From assembly GCA_011009095.1 (NCBI GenBank), contig VTPC01004599.1, positions 26,797 through 90,796 of the forward strand: a stretch of 64,000 bases of DNA, in the 5' to 3' direction. A program made the position numbers and the translations under genes. This stretch comes from Ignelater luminosus (taxonomy: Eukaryota; Arthropoda; Insecta; Coleoptera; Elateridae). Positions 12,641 to 23,506 of the stretch are shown here, in pieces. Under the pieces are notes generated by a model that made no database searches, was not told where the DNA came from, and saw only the letters and a list, made by a program, of their open reading frames with translations. Positions within the stretch are counted from its first letter, which is position 1, and the number at the start of each line of letters is the position of its first letter.

Positions 12641-15202
12641 TACGAGCTCACGATTGTAAGTGAGGCTTCTTTCTTTCTTGCTAGTTGATATAATAACAGA
12701 GTTACCTTGTGCAGAAGGTATTGATCTTTCTAGACGATAAACACGGTAGCAAGCGGAACTTATTGTATATAAAATGTATTGGTATATAAACAAGAACAAG
12801 TTGAAAATGACATAATGGAATTTACAACGTAGTCCGATTTAGAAGAACAAGCTGAATGATCACATTTTAATTGCAACAATCTGATACAACCTAACATAAA
12901 ATGGAGAGAATGACTACCCTTGAGATACCCCTTTGTAAAAGTAAATAATGCATAGCCAAGGAAGGCTTCTGGCAACGAGAGTGTACATACAAAGATGTAA
13001 AGAGCAATTCAAATTATTATCGTGTCAAATCAAAAGAATAGAATTTGAGGTAGAAAAATGTGTGACATTACGTCTTTTGCCTCTCACAAGAATCAATTGG
13101 TGTAATCACTGCACGTACTAAAGTGTTATTATGTATATGATTACAGGTATTATCCAAATGTTGCCGTTTCGTGCAATTCAGCATTACCTTTTGTAAACGC
13201 TTTGGTTGGTTAACGGCTTCTCGTTTAATAATTTAGCAAATTATTAAATTTCTATTTTCACTTTTCCTATATTCAACAGATTAAATGGTTTTATGCAAGT
13301 GCATTCTTCGATTTAAGAGACAAAATATTTTTTCCAATTAACACTTAATACTATAGATAATTAAAAGCGATAATTAGAAAGTAATTTTCCTTTAAAGAAT
13401 TTTATTTATTACTTACTACATTTATTATTATTGTGAGAGACCTTTTTCAATTTATCTGCTGATTACTTAATATCATTATTACTGTTACAATAAAATCGAG
13501 ATATAAATAGGAACAAGTTAACAGGTTCGATCCGAAACAAAAGTTCAAAGTTCTGATAAAATCACTTTATAATCTGACACAACCGCACAGGTACACACAT
13601 TTTTATTTACTTACAGTGAATCAAAAGATTTTGAATCATCAGAAAAATTAACGTTTTGAAATATTTTAATGCCTTAATTACGTAACAGGCCCGGCACGAC
13701 TAGACGAGATTTTAATGCTTAAGGAGAAATTTATAATTAACGTAATAAAATTACCAGATAAAACTAATGCAAACTTAAAAATTCAGTAGACTTGTCTAAC
13801 GGGCTGCGCTGGTGTGCAAAAGTTGTCTCCCCAAAACCGGCCTCAAAATCACTATAGTATAGAGTATTATAAAATGCTAGGTGTAAAGCACAACTTTACA
13901 TGTGTTTGTTTATGTGTATTATTTATTTATCAATAAACGATATGAAACGAAACCATTTTTACCTGTCTGTCTGTCAAAACAATCAAGTGATACATGGGAG
14001 GATCTTAAAAATATTAACCCTCCCTCCTCGATGCCAATTTTGTGTTGCCGCAATAATTATTTCTTAATAATTAATATAAAAGAACGTAATTGAGAATTTT
14101 TATAATTTATTCTTTCCAGTTAAAATGAACCCATGCATTATCAGTTGTTTTTCTCTTAATCATTCATTAAACATTTCCGTTTTTTTATTAGGTTTTAATT
14201 TAAACATATGCTAATGTGTTTTGACATATCATTCTGTGTATCCGTCATATCTACTTAATGTAATACTTGATTGCAATAGAGGAAGAATCTTTGACTCTTG
14301 CACGTATTTTTCTAAAAAAAAAGTTTCCTTTCGCTTAAATCAGATTAAAAAGATGCACCTGATGGAAACGTATCGATTTCGAAAGATAAAAACAAAAATT
14401 TCTAAAATTTCCTTAAAATCTAAGGAAGGATATACTAACACAACTGCAGAAGTTGGAATTGTTGCCATTTCTTTATGGAGTTTAAAAGGCAGTTTCCAGA
14501 GAATTTAATTAAAACAGTTTCGTTTCATTAAAATTCCTCAAAAAATTCAAGATTTAAAATTAGTACTTAGGAATGTCTAATTTTTAACCTTTCAAATAAT
14601 CCTACTAATAAAGGCTTTGTTGGCATTTTTTAGATGCCGCACAAAACTCTCTTTAAAGTTGTTTTTGTAATAAGAATCTTTACATTTATATTTTTTAAAA
14701 AATCTTCAACTCTGTTTAGAACTTAATTTTCAAGCCTAGTTATGTAACCTTTTGAATCTTAAAATAGTATTTTTCAACATGTAGTTGGGACAAGTAGAAT
14801 TAACTCTGGGGGATAGTTGTATATTTTGTAAGAGTCAAGAAAGTGTTGGATGAAGCTCCATACGAGTTGGGTATCGAAAAATAGCGATTGGTAGATAAAA
14901 ATCAAAGAAACTCATCCATTCCCTTCCAAAGCCTTAATGTTAGGAATTACAATCATCAGTATTTCAGTTTAGATTACACTAAATTAATCTAACTAAACTT
15001 AGTTAATGACTCTTAGAAATATTTCTCACATTTATAGAAAATGATGCTGTATATGAACAATTTAGATTTGTATGAAAACTGTAATCAGAGATTTTTGTGC
15101 TTTTTATGGAGCGATAAGGATCCTTTTGTTGTATTGTCCCTGCTCTGTCTATTACTCTCTCCCATAAATTTTCTCCTTAGAAATTTGAACATCATGCCTT
15201 TA
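12641..15202. other. AT-rich stretch without recognisable gene
   Basis: No gene, RNA or mobile element could be recognised. The open frames are short and low-complexity. Confidence 0.5.
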
Positions 15203-16350
15203 TAAAGGGTAGTCCCAGAAGTACCCGAGCTGACGTATAAATGGCGGTTGTTGTTTGAAAAGAATGACTATGGTAGAAAATACCAATCTTCTAAAACTTA
15301 AATTTGAAATTAGACGACGCTACGTAGTTTAGTATTTGTTTGGCAGCCATCAATAGTGACAGCTCGCAGTGAATTTGTAAACATGGAAACAATTGGTCAT
15401 CGTTACGTGATACAATATTGAAAGGCCTCAATCCAACCAATATCAAAGCGGAGCTAGATTCTGCTCTGGGGGAGTCTGCTGCTTCGTTTACAACAGTAAA
15501 ATATTGGGTGGCAGAGTTTAAACGAGGCCGTACCAGTTGTCAAAAAGAACATCGCAGTGGTCGACCAAATGAGGTGACTACGCCAGAAATGGTGAAAAAA
15601 TCCACAGAGTGGTATTGAATGATCGTCGACTGAAGTGCCCGAGCTAGAAGACATGGTAAGCATTTCAAAAAGTGCTCTACATCACATGTTGACTGAAAAT
15701 TTGGGCATGAGAAAGCTGTACGCAAGATGGGCGCCGAGATTACTCACGATGAAACAAAAACGGCGTCGTGATGATGTTTTATTCGAGTGTTTGGCGAAGT
15801 TTTACAGCAATAAGGCCGAGTTTTTGCATCGATTCATAACCATGGATAAAACATGGGTCCATCAATTCACACCCTAGACAGTCAAAAGTATCAGTCAAAA
15901 CAATGGACTGAAAGAGAAGAAACGGCTCCAAAGAAGGCGAAGACAGTTCCATCTGCAGGCAAAGTCATGGCGTCAGTTTTTCGGGATGCGCGTGGGATAA
16001 TTTTCATTAATTATCTTCAAAAAGGAAAAATAATTAACGGCGAGTATTATGCGAACTTATTGCAGCGCTTGAGTGATGAAATCAAGAAAAAACGGCCACA
16101 TTTGGCAAAAAAATTTTGTTTCATCCAGGCAATGCACCCGTTCACACATCCTTTATCGCAATGGCCAAAATCAATGGGTTAAAACTCGAATTGCTTCCTC
16201 TTGCACCCTATTCGCCAGATTTAGCCCCCTTGGATTATTTTCTGTTTCCAAACTTGAAAAAATGGCTGGGTGGTAAAAGATTTATCAACAATGAAGAGAT
16301 AGACTCTGCGGATGATGACTATCTTGAGGTGCTCGACGTTTCTCACTATA

Positions 16351-17311
16351 CAGTGAGTCCAAGATAAGGATGCACAGCATGGGGATCTTGGAAACGGTAA
16401 GAGATACAGCATCAGTTAAATGAGTTGAATTTATATCTAGATATCTCGGGTAGTTTCAGAGATATTTAAAAAAAAGTAGATTTCTCAATTTTCGTTCTTA
16501 TTTTTTCTTTTATTTATTTGAAGAGATATCGGAAAACTAAAACTACTTTTCCATTGCCACTTTTTGTTCCCTATTAAAATACCCTAACAAAATTTATGTA
16601 CAACGTTTCGGTTTTGAGTAACCATCATCAACCCCATTTTTTTAAATAAGCAGAAAAACAATTGAAAATTGTTTTGGATAGCTCTTGTTGTCACGATTCT
16701 AAAGATGTAAACATGATAAGAGTTATTTTGATTTCTGATGCTATAAATTAATGCCTTCTGCAGTACCCTGACCTGCACGATCATCTGATCTAACACCGTT
16801 AATTTCTTTCCTCTGGGGTTATGTCAAGAATCATGTGCTTAACCAAAATTTTGAAGATGAACAGCAATTATTACAGTTGGTCCCAGAAGCGTTCAACACA
16901 AAAAAATCAAAACAAAGTAACCCTGTCATGTTTACATCATTAGAATCGTGACAACAAGAGCTATCCAATACAATTTTCAATTGTTTTTCCGCCTATTTAA
17001 AAAAATGAGGTTGATGATGGTTATTCGTAAAAAGCGAAACGTTGTACAAGAATTTTGTTAGCGTATTTTAATGGAGAACAAAAAGTGGCAATGGAAAAGT
17101 GGTTTTAATTTTCCGATATTTCTTCAAATAAATAAAAGAAAAAATTAAAACAAAAATTGAAAAAATCTCTGAAACTACCCGAGATATCTAGATTTTGCAA
17201 GCGCCAGCAAAAAGGTCCTATAAATAGCCAACTTTCATCTCATTTAACCGATGCTGTATCTCTACCGTTTCCAAGATCCCCATGCTGTGCATCCTTATCT
17301 TGTACACACTG
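16351..17311. mobile_element. Foldback (long inverted repeat) element nested in mariner
   Basis: The two arms, about 16351-16722 and 16950-17311, are near-complete reverse complements of each other. The right end read on the minus strand begins CAGTGTGTACAAGATAAGG and the left begins CAGTGAGTCCAAGATAAGG. TATA flanks both sides (16347-16350, 17312-17315), which fits the TA target of the Tc1/mariner superfamily. The right arm has about 30 extra bases near 17195-17230. The loop of about 220 bases contains a transposase fragment. A related copy is at 38434-39251. The insertion separates SHY from the last 20 or so residues of the host mariner transposase, so it is younger than the mariner. Confidence 0.9.
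16784..16897 (+). pseudogene. Transposase C-terminal fragment in the foldback loop
   Basis: One frame reads SDLTPLISFLWGYVKNHVLN followed by QNFEDEQQLLQLVPEAFN without a stop. The pattern S-x-DLTP-L-x-x-FLWGYVK is the region around the last catalytic Asp in Tc1/mariner-superfamily transposases, here with the usual LDFFLWG Asp replaced (LISFLWG). It also resembles the sequence SPDLNPSDFYLWGHLK in the element at 22147-22437. It is different from the transposase of the surrounding mariner (LAPLDYFLF), so it probably derives from the autonomous relative of the foldback element. Confidence 0.65.
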
Positions 17312-17595
17312 TATATGTATTGAACAACAACTGGGAAAAGTGTATCGAGCTAAAAGGAGACTATGTAGAGAAATAAAGATAGTTTTTCCTAAATTTTTTG
17401 CGTTTTCTTTGTTAGGTCGGGTACTTCTGGGACTTCGTATCACATCTTTTGGTAAAGTCTAAAATTTAATTTTAACGACGATTTTATACAAAATTTATAT
17501 TTAGGTTATGTTTTAAACTGTTTACATTAAGATATCATTTGAAATATCTTTGTTATTAACAGTGCGTGTTTGATAGAAATTTATTTTCTTTATTG

Positions 17596-17945
17596 TAGAG
17601 CCCTGAACAGGTCGGAATTTTCAGGCCTGGCCCAGACCGGCCCGACTGGGGACAAATTTGATGCGGCCCGAAGAAAACTCGACAACTTCTTGATCGACCC
17701 GAAAGGCCCGAACAAGCTCGACAAACCCGGGAAGCCTGAAAAGTCTAAAAGGACCGACATGCCAGAAAGATCCGACAGGCCCGAACGGCCTGATGGACTC
17801 AAGAGCCCCGAAGGGCCGATAAGCCCAAAATGTCCAGCAGGCGCGACAGACCCGAGAGGGCCGACAAGTTTAAAAAAGGATTCAATGGGCCCGAACGACC
17901 CAACAGACCCGTATGGCCCGCTACTCTCGCGCTTAACCCCCTGCA
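17596..17945. repeat. GC-rich minisatellite with a 9-bp period
   Basis: The segment consists of degenerate 9-bp units close to CAGGCCCGA / AAGCCCGAC, strikingly GC-rich against the AT-rich surroundings. Because 9 is a multiple of 3, long frames stay open on both strands: a Pro-rich frame on the plus strand (17570-18130) and a Gly-x-x frame resembling collagen on the minus strand (17590-17946). These are best read as by-products, not proteins. Related blocks occur at 28735-28800, 29050-29275 and possibly 47890-47960. Confidence 0.8.
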
Positions 17946-17949
17946 AACC

Positions 17950-18415
17950 GGGTTCGTTAAATTGGATGGATGTCTTGCAAATAACTCCATCTCACGTAGT
18001 CTGCGTAGGTTTCACCCTGGCCTCATCAAGTACATTCTCATCAGCTACGATGGATGCACCACGAAAGTCGGCTGTTCAGCCCAACCAGAAGCGTCCATCG
18101 AGTTCATTAAACCGATCATTTTCAACTTGATCATGGAAAAGCTGCTAGATACACTGTCGCATCTCGATGCCGATGATCTTTTGATCATGAGTAGCTTCGT
18201 AGGCGAAACGCAATCGATCCTGAACCGCTGTTCACACTTTTTGACCGCCGCGGCTTCTCTGTAAATGGGAACAAATGCACAGTTCTGTCTGCTGCTGTTC
18301 ACCCTCTCAATACGAGAGGTAAATTCGTGATTGCAGGACAAAAAATAGATCCCATCACCACCTGGGATGTTTTGTATAGTTCATGCCACTAGAAGCCCCG
18401 GCCTCGACTTTATTG
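17950..18415 (+). pseudogene. R2-like non-LTR reverse transcriptase fragment
   Basis: In one frame the sequence reads FHPGLIKYILISYDGCTTKVG, then after a short disrupted stretch IIFNLIMEKLLDTL, then DADDLLIMSS (codons from 18166). After a frameshift it continues FDRRGFSVNGNKCTVLSA and GKFVIAGQKIDPITTWDVL. The order (QGxPLSP-type block with FNxxxxxLL, the A/FADD catalytic box, then a LNxxKC block) is that of the palm domain of non-LTR retrotransposon reverse transcriptases, and the wording is closest to the R2-type group. It is a fragment with no endonuclease, N-terminal fingers or 3' end, abutting the 9-bp minisatellite. Clade assignment is an inference from residue patterns only. Confidence 0.65.
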
Positions 18416-20676
18416 TACCTTAATTGAGATTTATCTTTATGATTGTATAGTTTGTGTGTTTAATGGGGAATAAGCTGATAATTAATCTATTTGTTACATC
18501 TAACTGTGTATATGCGTTTTCATTTATTACTTCCACCCTCGACAATGTCCAAAGCTTCCAACTGCAGCTTAGCTTGGTAAGTAGTACATCAATGTTAATA
18601 AAAGCTCGTATGCCATATAACAAAGAAGAGTCCATTCACTATTTCGTAGGGTTTTTTGAATTTAATGTCGATCTAATAAAACAGAATCTGTACAAAGCTC
18701 AAAAATCTTTCATTTGTTCGTTTTGATTGAGGTATGGACTATACGACTTGGGAATTGAACAGCAGCGGCAAAACTTTTTCTCTTGAGCAGTTTACCATAA
18801 AGTATTTCATCTAATCAGAAGAGCATTAACATTAATAGCTAGTCTCACGGTACTGTCAGGATGAATTGGCTGATATAGACAAATTATCAGAAAAAAACTA
18901 ACTCTCAAGCAGAAATTTGACCAAACAATTTAGTTTTGACGTTCGACGTGCATGAATATGCTTCTTTCTCGATTTTCTGTCCATTTAATAATAATAATCT
19001 AGTTATGTCTGCAACATATCCAGTGGTAGCTTAGTGTATTCATACTAACAGACTAGACCAAAGATCATCACTGGTCAACTCTCAGAGTGAACAAAAAGAT
19101 TAAAATTGATGATAACATCATAGATAATTCAGATTAGAAATGAAGAATTAGTATTTCAAATGGAACCATAACGTGTAGTAGGTAAATGGAATAAATTTGC
19201 AGCCCGATCCGTATTCGGTTTGAGTTCTCTCGAGAAGAAGCTTCACATTGGGCCCGTTAAGTGACGCCATCTCTATTTTTTTTTTACTGTTACTACTCTA
19301 CTACTCTCCCTAAGCCGGTACGCCGGCTCTGGTGATACACTAGGCTATAGCCAGACTGCGCTCCTCTTTATTTAACCCTCTTGGTTTGTAGAAATAGGCT
19401 GCGGCGATAACTGTCGTCAATTTTGTTCAAAATGAATCGAGGTACGTCCTCTAGCAACCATTTTAAGAGAATCAAATACTCATCAGGCTGTGCCATTCAA
19501 GAGGTCATCTCTGGTATTCCAAAGTGCTAATTGTCTTCTCACCTAGAGCCGAAAAAGCTCAAAAATTTGAGTTAGACTCAGGATGCATTATTTAATTTGT
19601 GTAAGTTTTCCAAGACAATCACAAAATGCCTCTTATTTATTTCTTGAATTTCCATCGTTTTTTTTTTCTTACGTAAGAATCAATTGCAGTGATTTGTTAG
19701 TCAAAAACGAGAAGTTTTCTAATTTAAACAAATGATTGATGTTTACAGCACAAGAAACTCATTTTACCTAAATCTATAAATTATTGAGATTTATTGTTAA
19801 GTGAAACGCATTTGTTGGATTTCCATGAAATGCAAATGAACGATTTCGTCATCTGCATCAAAACACTCATTGTCATGTGAATTTAGTTTGGTAGTCGTCG
19901 GTCTTCCCTACGGGGTTGTGCATTATGCAGTTTCTCGTTACTTGCGAACCTTCTTGGAACTTTTAATTTTTAATGATTTTCAAATTAATTATCTTGAGAT
20001 ATTCTTAATCTTTCTGAAAATTCTATAGAGGGATAGGAGGCAGTTCTACAAAACGCCTGGAAAATTAAGACTAAAAGATTTAATTAATTCCGAGCAACGC
20101 AAAAACAAAGAAAAATATCGCAAACCATATTCTAATTAGCAATTCTACTTATGCTGTATTCATAAACGTTCTTAGAAAGAGTATTAGGTTTGCAAATATG
20201 CGTATTAAATGGTTTTTTCCCAGATTATTGTCGAACTACTAAATAATATATTTAGTAAGTACATACATGTTGAAAAATAAAATTCGGCAACTTGTTTACT
20301 TAATAAAAAACGGACACAAAGATTCATCGAGTCGATCCTTCGAAAGGAATTATCTCATCGCTAATCATAATTTAAAACCAAAATGACCCCGAAAAATGTT
20401 CATCGAGTTAATTTTCACGTCTGGCGCTTTTTTTAATATTTAACATTGAAATGTAATTTGTGAGTAAAATGATTCTTTACTAGATATATACACACACATG
20501 CATAAATGGATATCAGAAATGAAATTCAGATTCGTACGAGCTGCCTTGAATTGTTTTTGAATCTCGTTCGCTATAACCACTGACTGCATCTTATATTAAC
20601 GGAGATACATTTTGATATATGGGTCAAGTTTTTTAGACCTTCAGAATTCCATCTCTTCTACCGGGTTATCAAATTA

Positions 20677-20699
20677 TTGTTGTTGTTGTTGTTGTTGTT
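20677..20699. repeat. TTG trinucleotide microsatellite
   Basis: Seven to eight consecutive TTG units seen directly. Confidence 0.9.
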
Positions 20700-21396
20700 A
20701 TGCTAATTATTGTTTTTCGTTCACTCCTTATTATCACAAATCATAATCTGTCAGAAACCTTTTTATTTTATTTTTCTCATGCATAATATTTAACGAGTCT
20801 CTTTAACATAAAGATGCAGAAAAAACTAGTAAAGTATAATATAATTATTGTTGGTCCGGTAAAAAAACACAAGAAAAAAGAGAAAACTTGAATAGACAAG
20901 CTTAATCAGTGAATGGAGAAGAGAGCTAAGAGAGAACCCATCACGACGACGGAAGTCTAGTTGGTTAACCAGATATCATCTCGACTTACTTTGGTTTTGC
21001 TAAATGCCTGCGGCCTGCCACAACTCTCTTAACTATTAATTAACTCTCGTGTCTAATATAATCCACCTATATCTCACCTGTGGCAATTTTTATTAATTAT
21101 TCGGGTGTTAATTTTATGCAAATTTCGTCCTTGCAATAAACTCGTTTTAAACCAAAATTAGAAAATTCGCTACGGAAGTAATTAAATAATTGCCGTTATA
21201 ATAAAACGTTAACATTTGCTTGTTAACAGTCTTCGACAGTATTATTACGACTATTATCATTATTATTATTATGAACCTCTAAAGTAGTATTTAAATGGAC
21301 CGAGTAAAATGTATAGTACAAGTTTTTCTGAAAATAGGGTCTCATTTTATAGTCTAATCGTATTCATTATTCATTAGATTCTACAGGAAGAACTTA

Positions 21397-21422
21397 CGAG
21401 GGTCGTTCAGTAATCACTTAAG
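21397..21422 (+). mobile_element. Possible solitary mariner-type terminus
   Basis: After a TA, the sequence starts CGAGGGTCGTTCAGTAATCA, the kind of start seen in many mariner and Tc1 terminal repeats (compare CGAGGGAAGTTCATC at 35321). No partner terminus or transposase remnant was found downstream before the hAT element, so this is only a likely leftover. Confidence 0.35.
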
Positions 21423-22035
21423 ATAACATAAGCATGCAACATCTACTAGTAATCATTTCTATTTACGATGTTTTGTGTAAGTTAAAATTCCACATAATAA
21501 TGAATTGGCATAAAGATGCTGTCGCACATTTCTGTGGTTTTAACACGCCTTCAGTTATTGCAGAAGAATTTTTGAATAAAGAGTGTGTCTGGAAAAAGAA
21601 AAATTCAATAGAAATATAAAAGCTTCCGATGATGCAATGTTAAAGGAACTAGATGAATATTGTAAATAACTAATTATAAAAAAGTTCAAAAGACAATTCT
21701 GGTTTTTTCAATGTGAGAGTGAATCAATCATGTTTGCTATGTCCAAGAAAAAATTGAAACTCGACAGGACTTGTAAGAGTTCTCTCTCTTAGTAGATGCT
21801 ATACCATGGTATGGACTTCCAAACTGATCTCAAAAATATCAAGAGTATAAGCCAGGGCCGGCCGAACATGATTTTCTGAGGTAAGGAGTGCAAAAAAAGG
21901 TCGTTACACACATGTAAACCAAACAGGCACGCGGGCGCAGAAAATCGATTTAAACGATTAAAAAGTTCTTTTATTGTGTATCATTTATAAATAAGGAATA
22001 AATATACATTAAATAATAAAATAATAAAAAATATA

Positions 22036-23381
22036 CAGGGTATTTAGTAAACATGCTTGGATGATTTTCGGAAAGACGCTTTGTTTCGAAGATACACGGT
22101 GATAAAAGCCAATACTTTATTCTTATTACATGTAAAGACTCTTGATCTAATCCAATCTTCTCCTTGTTGACTGCCGAACTTTTCCAAAAATACCAGGGTT
22201 GTTTCTTATTGCATTACACCCCTCAATTACCCGATTTCTCAAATTTTCATTCTCCACTGGAGTAGTATATACTGATGTTTTCAAATGCCCCCATAAATAA
22301 AAATCCGAGGGATTTAAGTCTGGGGATCGAGCAGGCCATAAGTGAGATCCACCTCCTTCAATCCAGCGATCTTCGAGCAACCAGACTAGAATGTGCTGGT
22401 GCACCATCATTACGTTTCTCGTTACCAATGGTACCATCCTCTAGCATCCAGGCAGTAATTCTTACAAAAACCTTCGATACACCTCACTGGTAAGTCTTCC
22501 TGGTAGAAATACCGGTCCAATTAGCCAGTCATCCACAATTCCAATCCAAATGTTGAATGAAAATTGATATTGAAAACGATCTTCAAGTAGTGGGTTTTCG
22601 TCAGCCTACGCATGGTTATTATGGAAGTTCCTAATTGCATTTCTGGAGAAATCTGCTTCATCGGTAAAAAGAATTGGCGCCACTAGTTGAGGGATTTGAA
22701 GGTTTGCAGAAGCCATTGACAAAATGCAATACGTTGAGGAAAATCATGAAGACGTTTCGCTTCAAGATTTTCCACACAGTCCTATTACTCATATTCAAAT
22801 CATTTGCCATTTTTCTGATAGATGTACCTGCATCTTCCTCTACCATGTCCAGCACATTCTTTTCCACTTCTACCGTTGTTACTGCTGTTGACGTTCCTGG
22901 TCCTTTATTTCATTTAAATGTGTCTGTTTCATGAAGACGTTGATGAATACTTTGGAAAGTTTTTGTATCAGGAACATGACAATTGGAAATCGTTCACTGT
23001 ACAACCGCCTAGCCTCTAACGAATTCCCATTGGCAAGTCCATACATAAAATGCATATCTGTCATCTCGGTGTTCGTACAGCCATTCATATTGGAAAGATT
23101 CACTAACGCAAGTTTAAGTATCAAACGAAAATATGCGACGCAATCAATCTTAACAACTTTCAAAGAGAGAAAATGACAAGGAAACGATGACAAGTCACAA
23201 TGGAAACGTATTTCTGGAAATTTCTTGTACCCCGCAGGTCCAGTGCAGCACACCGCAGTTTTACATTACTCTTATGGCCCTGTATCTTCGAAACAAAGAG
23301 TCTTTCCAAAAATCGTTCAAGGGCAAAGAAATCTTAAAATAACCCAAGGAACAAACCCCCGAATGTTTAGCAAGCATCCTG
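22036..23381 (-). mobile_element. Tc1/mariner-superfamily element nested in the hAT element
   Basis: Terminal repeats: left CAGGGTATTTAGTAAACATG and, on the minus strand from the right, CAGGATGCTTGCTAAACATT. TATA is present immediately outside both ends. The homology of the two ends resumes further in (GGAAAGAC-CTTTGTTTCGAAGATACA). Length is 1346 bases. It encodes a degenerate transposase on the minus strand. It sits inside the hAT element and is therefore the younger insertion. Confidence 0.9.
22147..23088 (-). pseudogene. Transposase pseudogene with an N-terminal DUF4817-like helix-turn-helix
   Basis: From the ATG at 23088 the frame reads MNGCTNTEMTDMHFMYGLAN then EARRLYSERFP, the pattern of the DUF4817 helix-turn-helix found at the start of a Tc1/mariner-superfamily transposase group common in insects. 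After a frameshift come a second DNA-binding block (DAGTSIRKMANDLNMSNRTV, around 22760-22830) and a stretch matching the catalytic core, with frames shifting. The C-terminal part, 22147-22437, has PARSPDLNPSDFYLWGHLK, the region around the last catalytic Asp, followed by RNRVIEGCNAIRNNPGIF. Several stops and frameshifts make it non-functional. The product would have been nuclear and would have acted on the terminal repeats of its own element. Confidence 0.85.
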
Positions 23382-23506
23382 TATATGTTAATCGACAAAA
23401 ACTGAAAATTAAAATACGAAATCTTTAGCTATGGAATCCTACTCGAAAAAGAAAGTATGGAGTGCTCCATATTCACCACATGCCTTCCGCCGGTCCTGGT
23501 ATAAGC

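Larger units (their letters stand above)
15383..17376 (+). pseudogene. Mariner transposase pseudogene (DD34D type)
   Basis: The transposase would bind the terminal repeats and cut and paste the element. Reading across frameshifts, the N-terminal helix-turn-helix region (KYWVAEFKRGRTSC, HRSGRPNEV) is followed by the catalytic core. The first Asp is in MDKTWVHQFTP (codon 15845-15847) and the third is in SPDLAPLDYFLFPNLKKW (codon 16233-16235). The expected second Asp is Gly: HPGNAPVHTS, codon 16128-16130. The spacing between the second and third positions is 34 residues, as in mariner. The normal C-terminus (NWEKCIELKGDYVEK then stop) reappears only after the foldback insertion, ending at 17376. 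A stop and frameshift occur near 15618, a stop at about 15876 and others follow. The ATG at 15383 is in the right place but needs a frameshift to join the rest. Confidence 0.9.
15203..17437 (+). mobile_element. Degenerate mariner transposon interrupted by a foldback element
   Basis: Terminal inverted repeats are visible. The left end contains AGTCCCAGAAGTACCCGAG at 15211 and the right end, read on the minus strand, contains AGTCCCAGAAGTACCCGAC ending near 17414. A TA flanks each side (15201-15202 and 17438-17439). Between them lies a mariner transposase pseudogene. Subtracting the 961-base insertion leaves about 1.27 kb, the normal size for mariner. The copy is non-functional because of stops, frameshifts, the insertion and a lost catalytic residue. 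Confidence 0.9.
18416..21844. other. AT-rich stretch without recognisable gene
   Basis: No supported gene. A TTG microsatellite lies at 20677-20699. A 32-codon frame from the ATG at about 19432 (MNRGTSSSNHFKRIKYSSGC) has an acceptable start but no recognisable domain. A mariner-like terminus lies at 21397. Confidence 0.5.
21853..23498. mobile_element. hAT-type non-autonomous element with an exact 8-bp target duplication
   Basis: The left end starts CAGGGCCGGCCGAACATG. The right end on the minus strand starts CAGGACCGGCGGAAGGCATG. Both are flanked by the same 8 bases, GTATAAGC, at 21845-21852 and 23499-23506. An 8-bp duplication with CAG-type short terminal repeats is the signature of the hAT superfamily. 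Removing the nested element at 22036-23381 leaves only about 300 bases and no hAT transposase, so this is a MITE-sized element that needed transposase in trans. Confidence 0.88.

Noticed and set aside
17590..17946. Minus-strand collagen-like protein (Gly-x-x pattern)
   Set aside because: The pattern is forced by the 9-base repeat and appears on both strands; no start context, signal peptide or host-like codon use.
19432..19530. 32-codon frame MNRGTSSSNHFKRIKYSSGC...
   Set aside because: A faint likeness to the start of some hAT-related proteins, but too short and unsupported to call.
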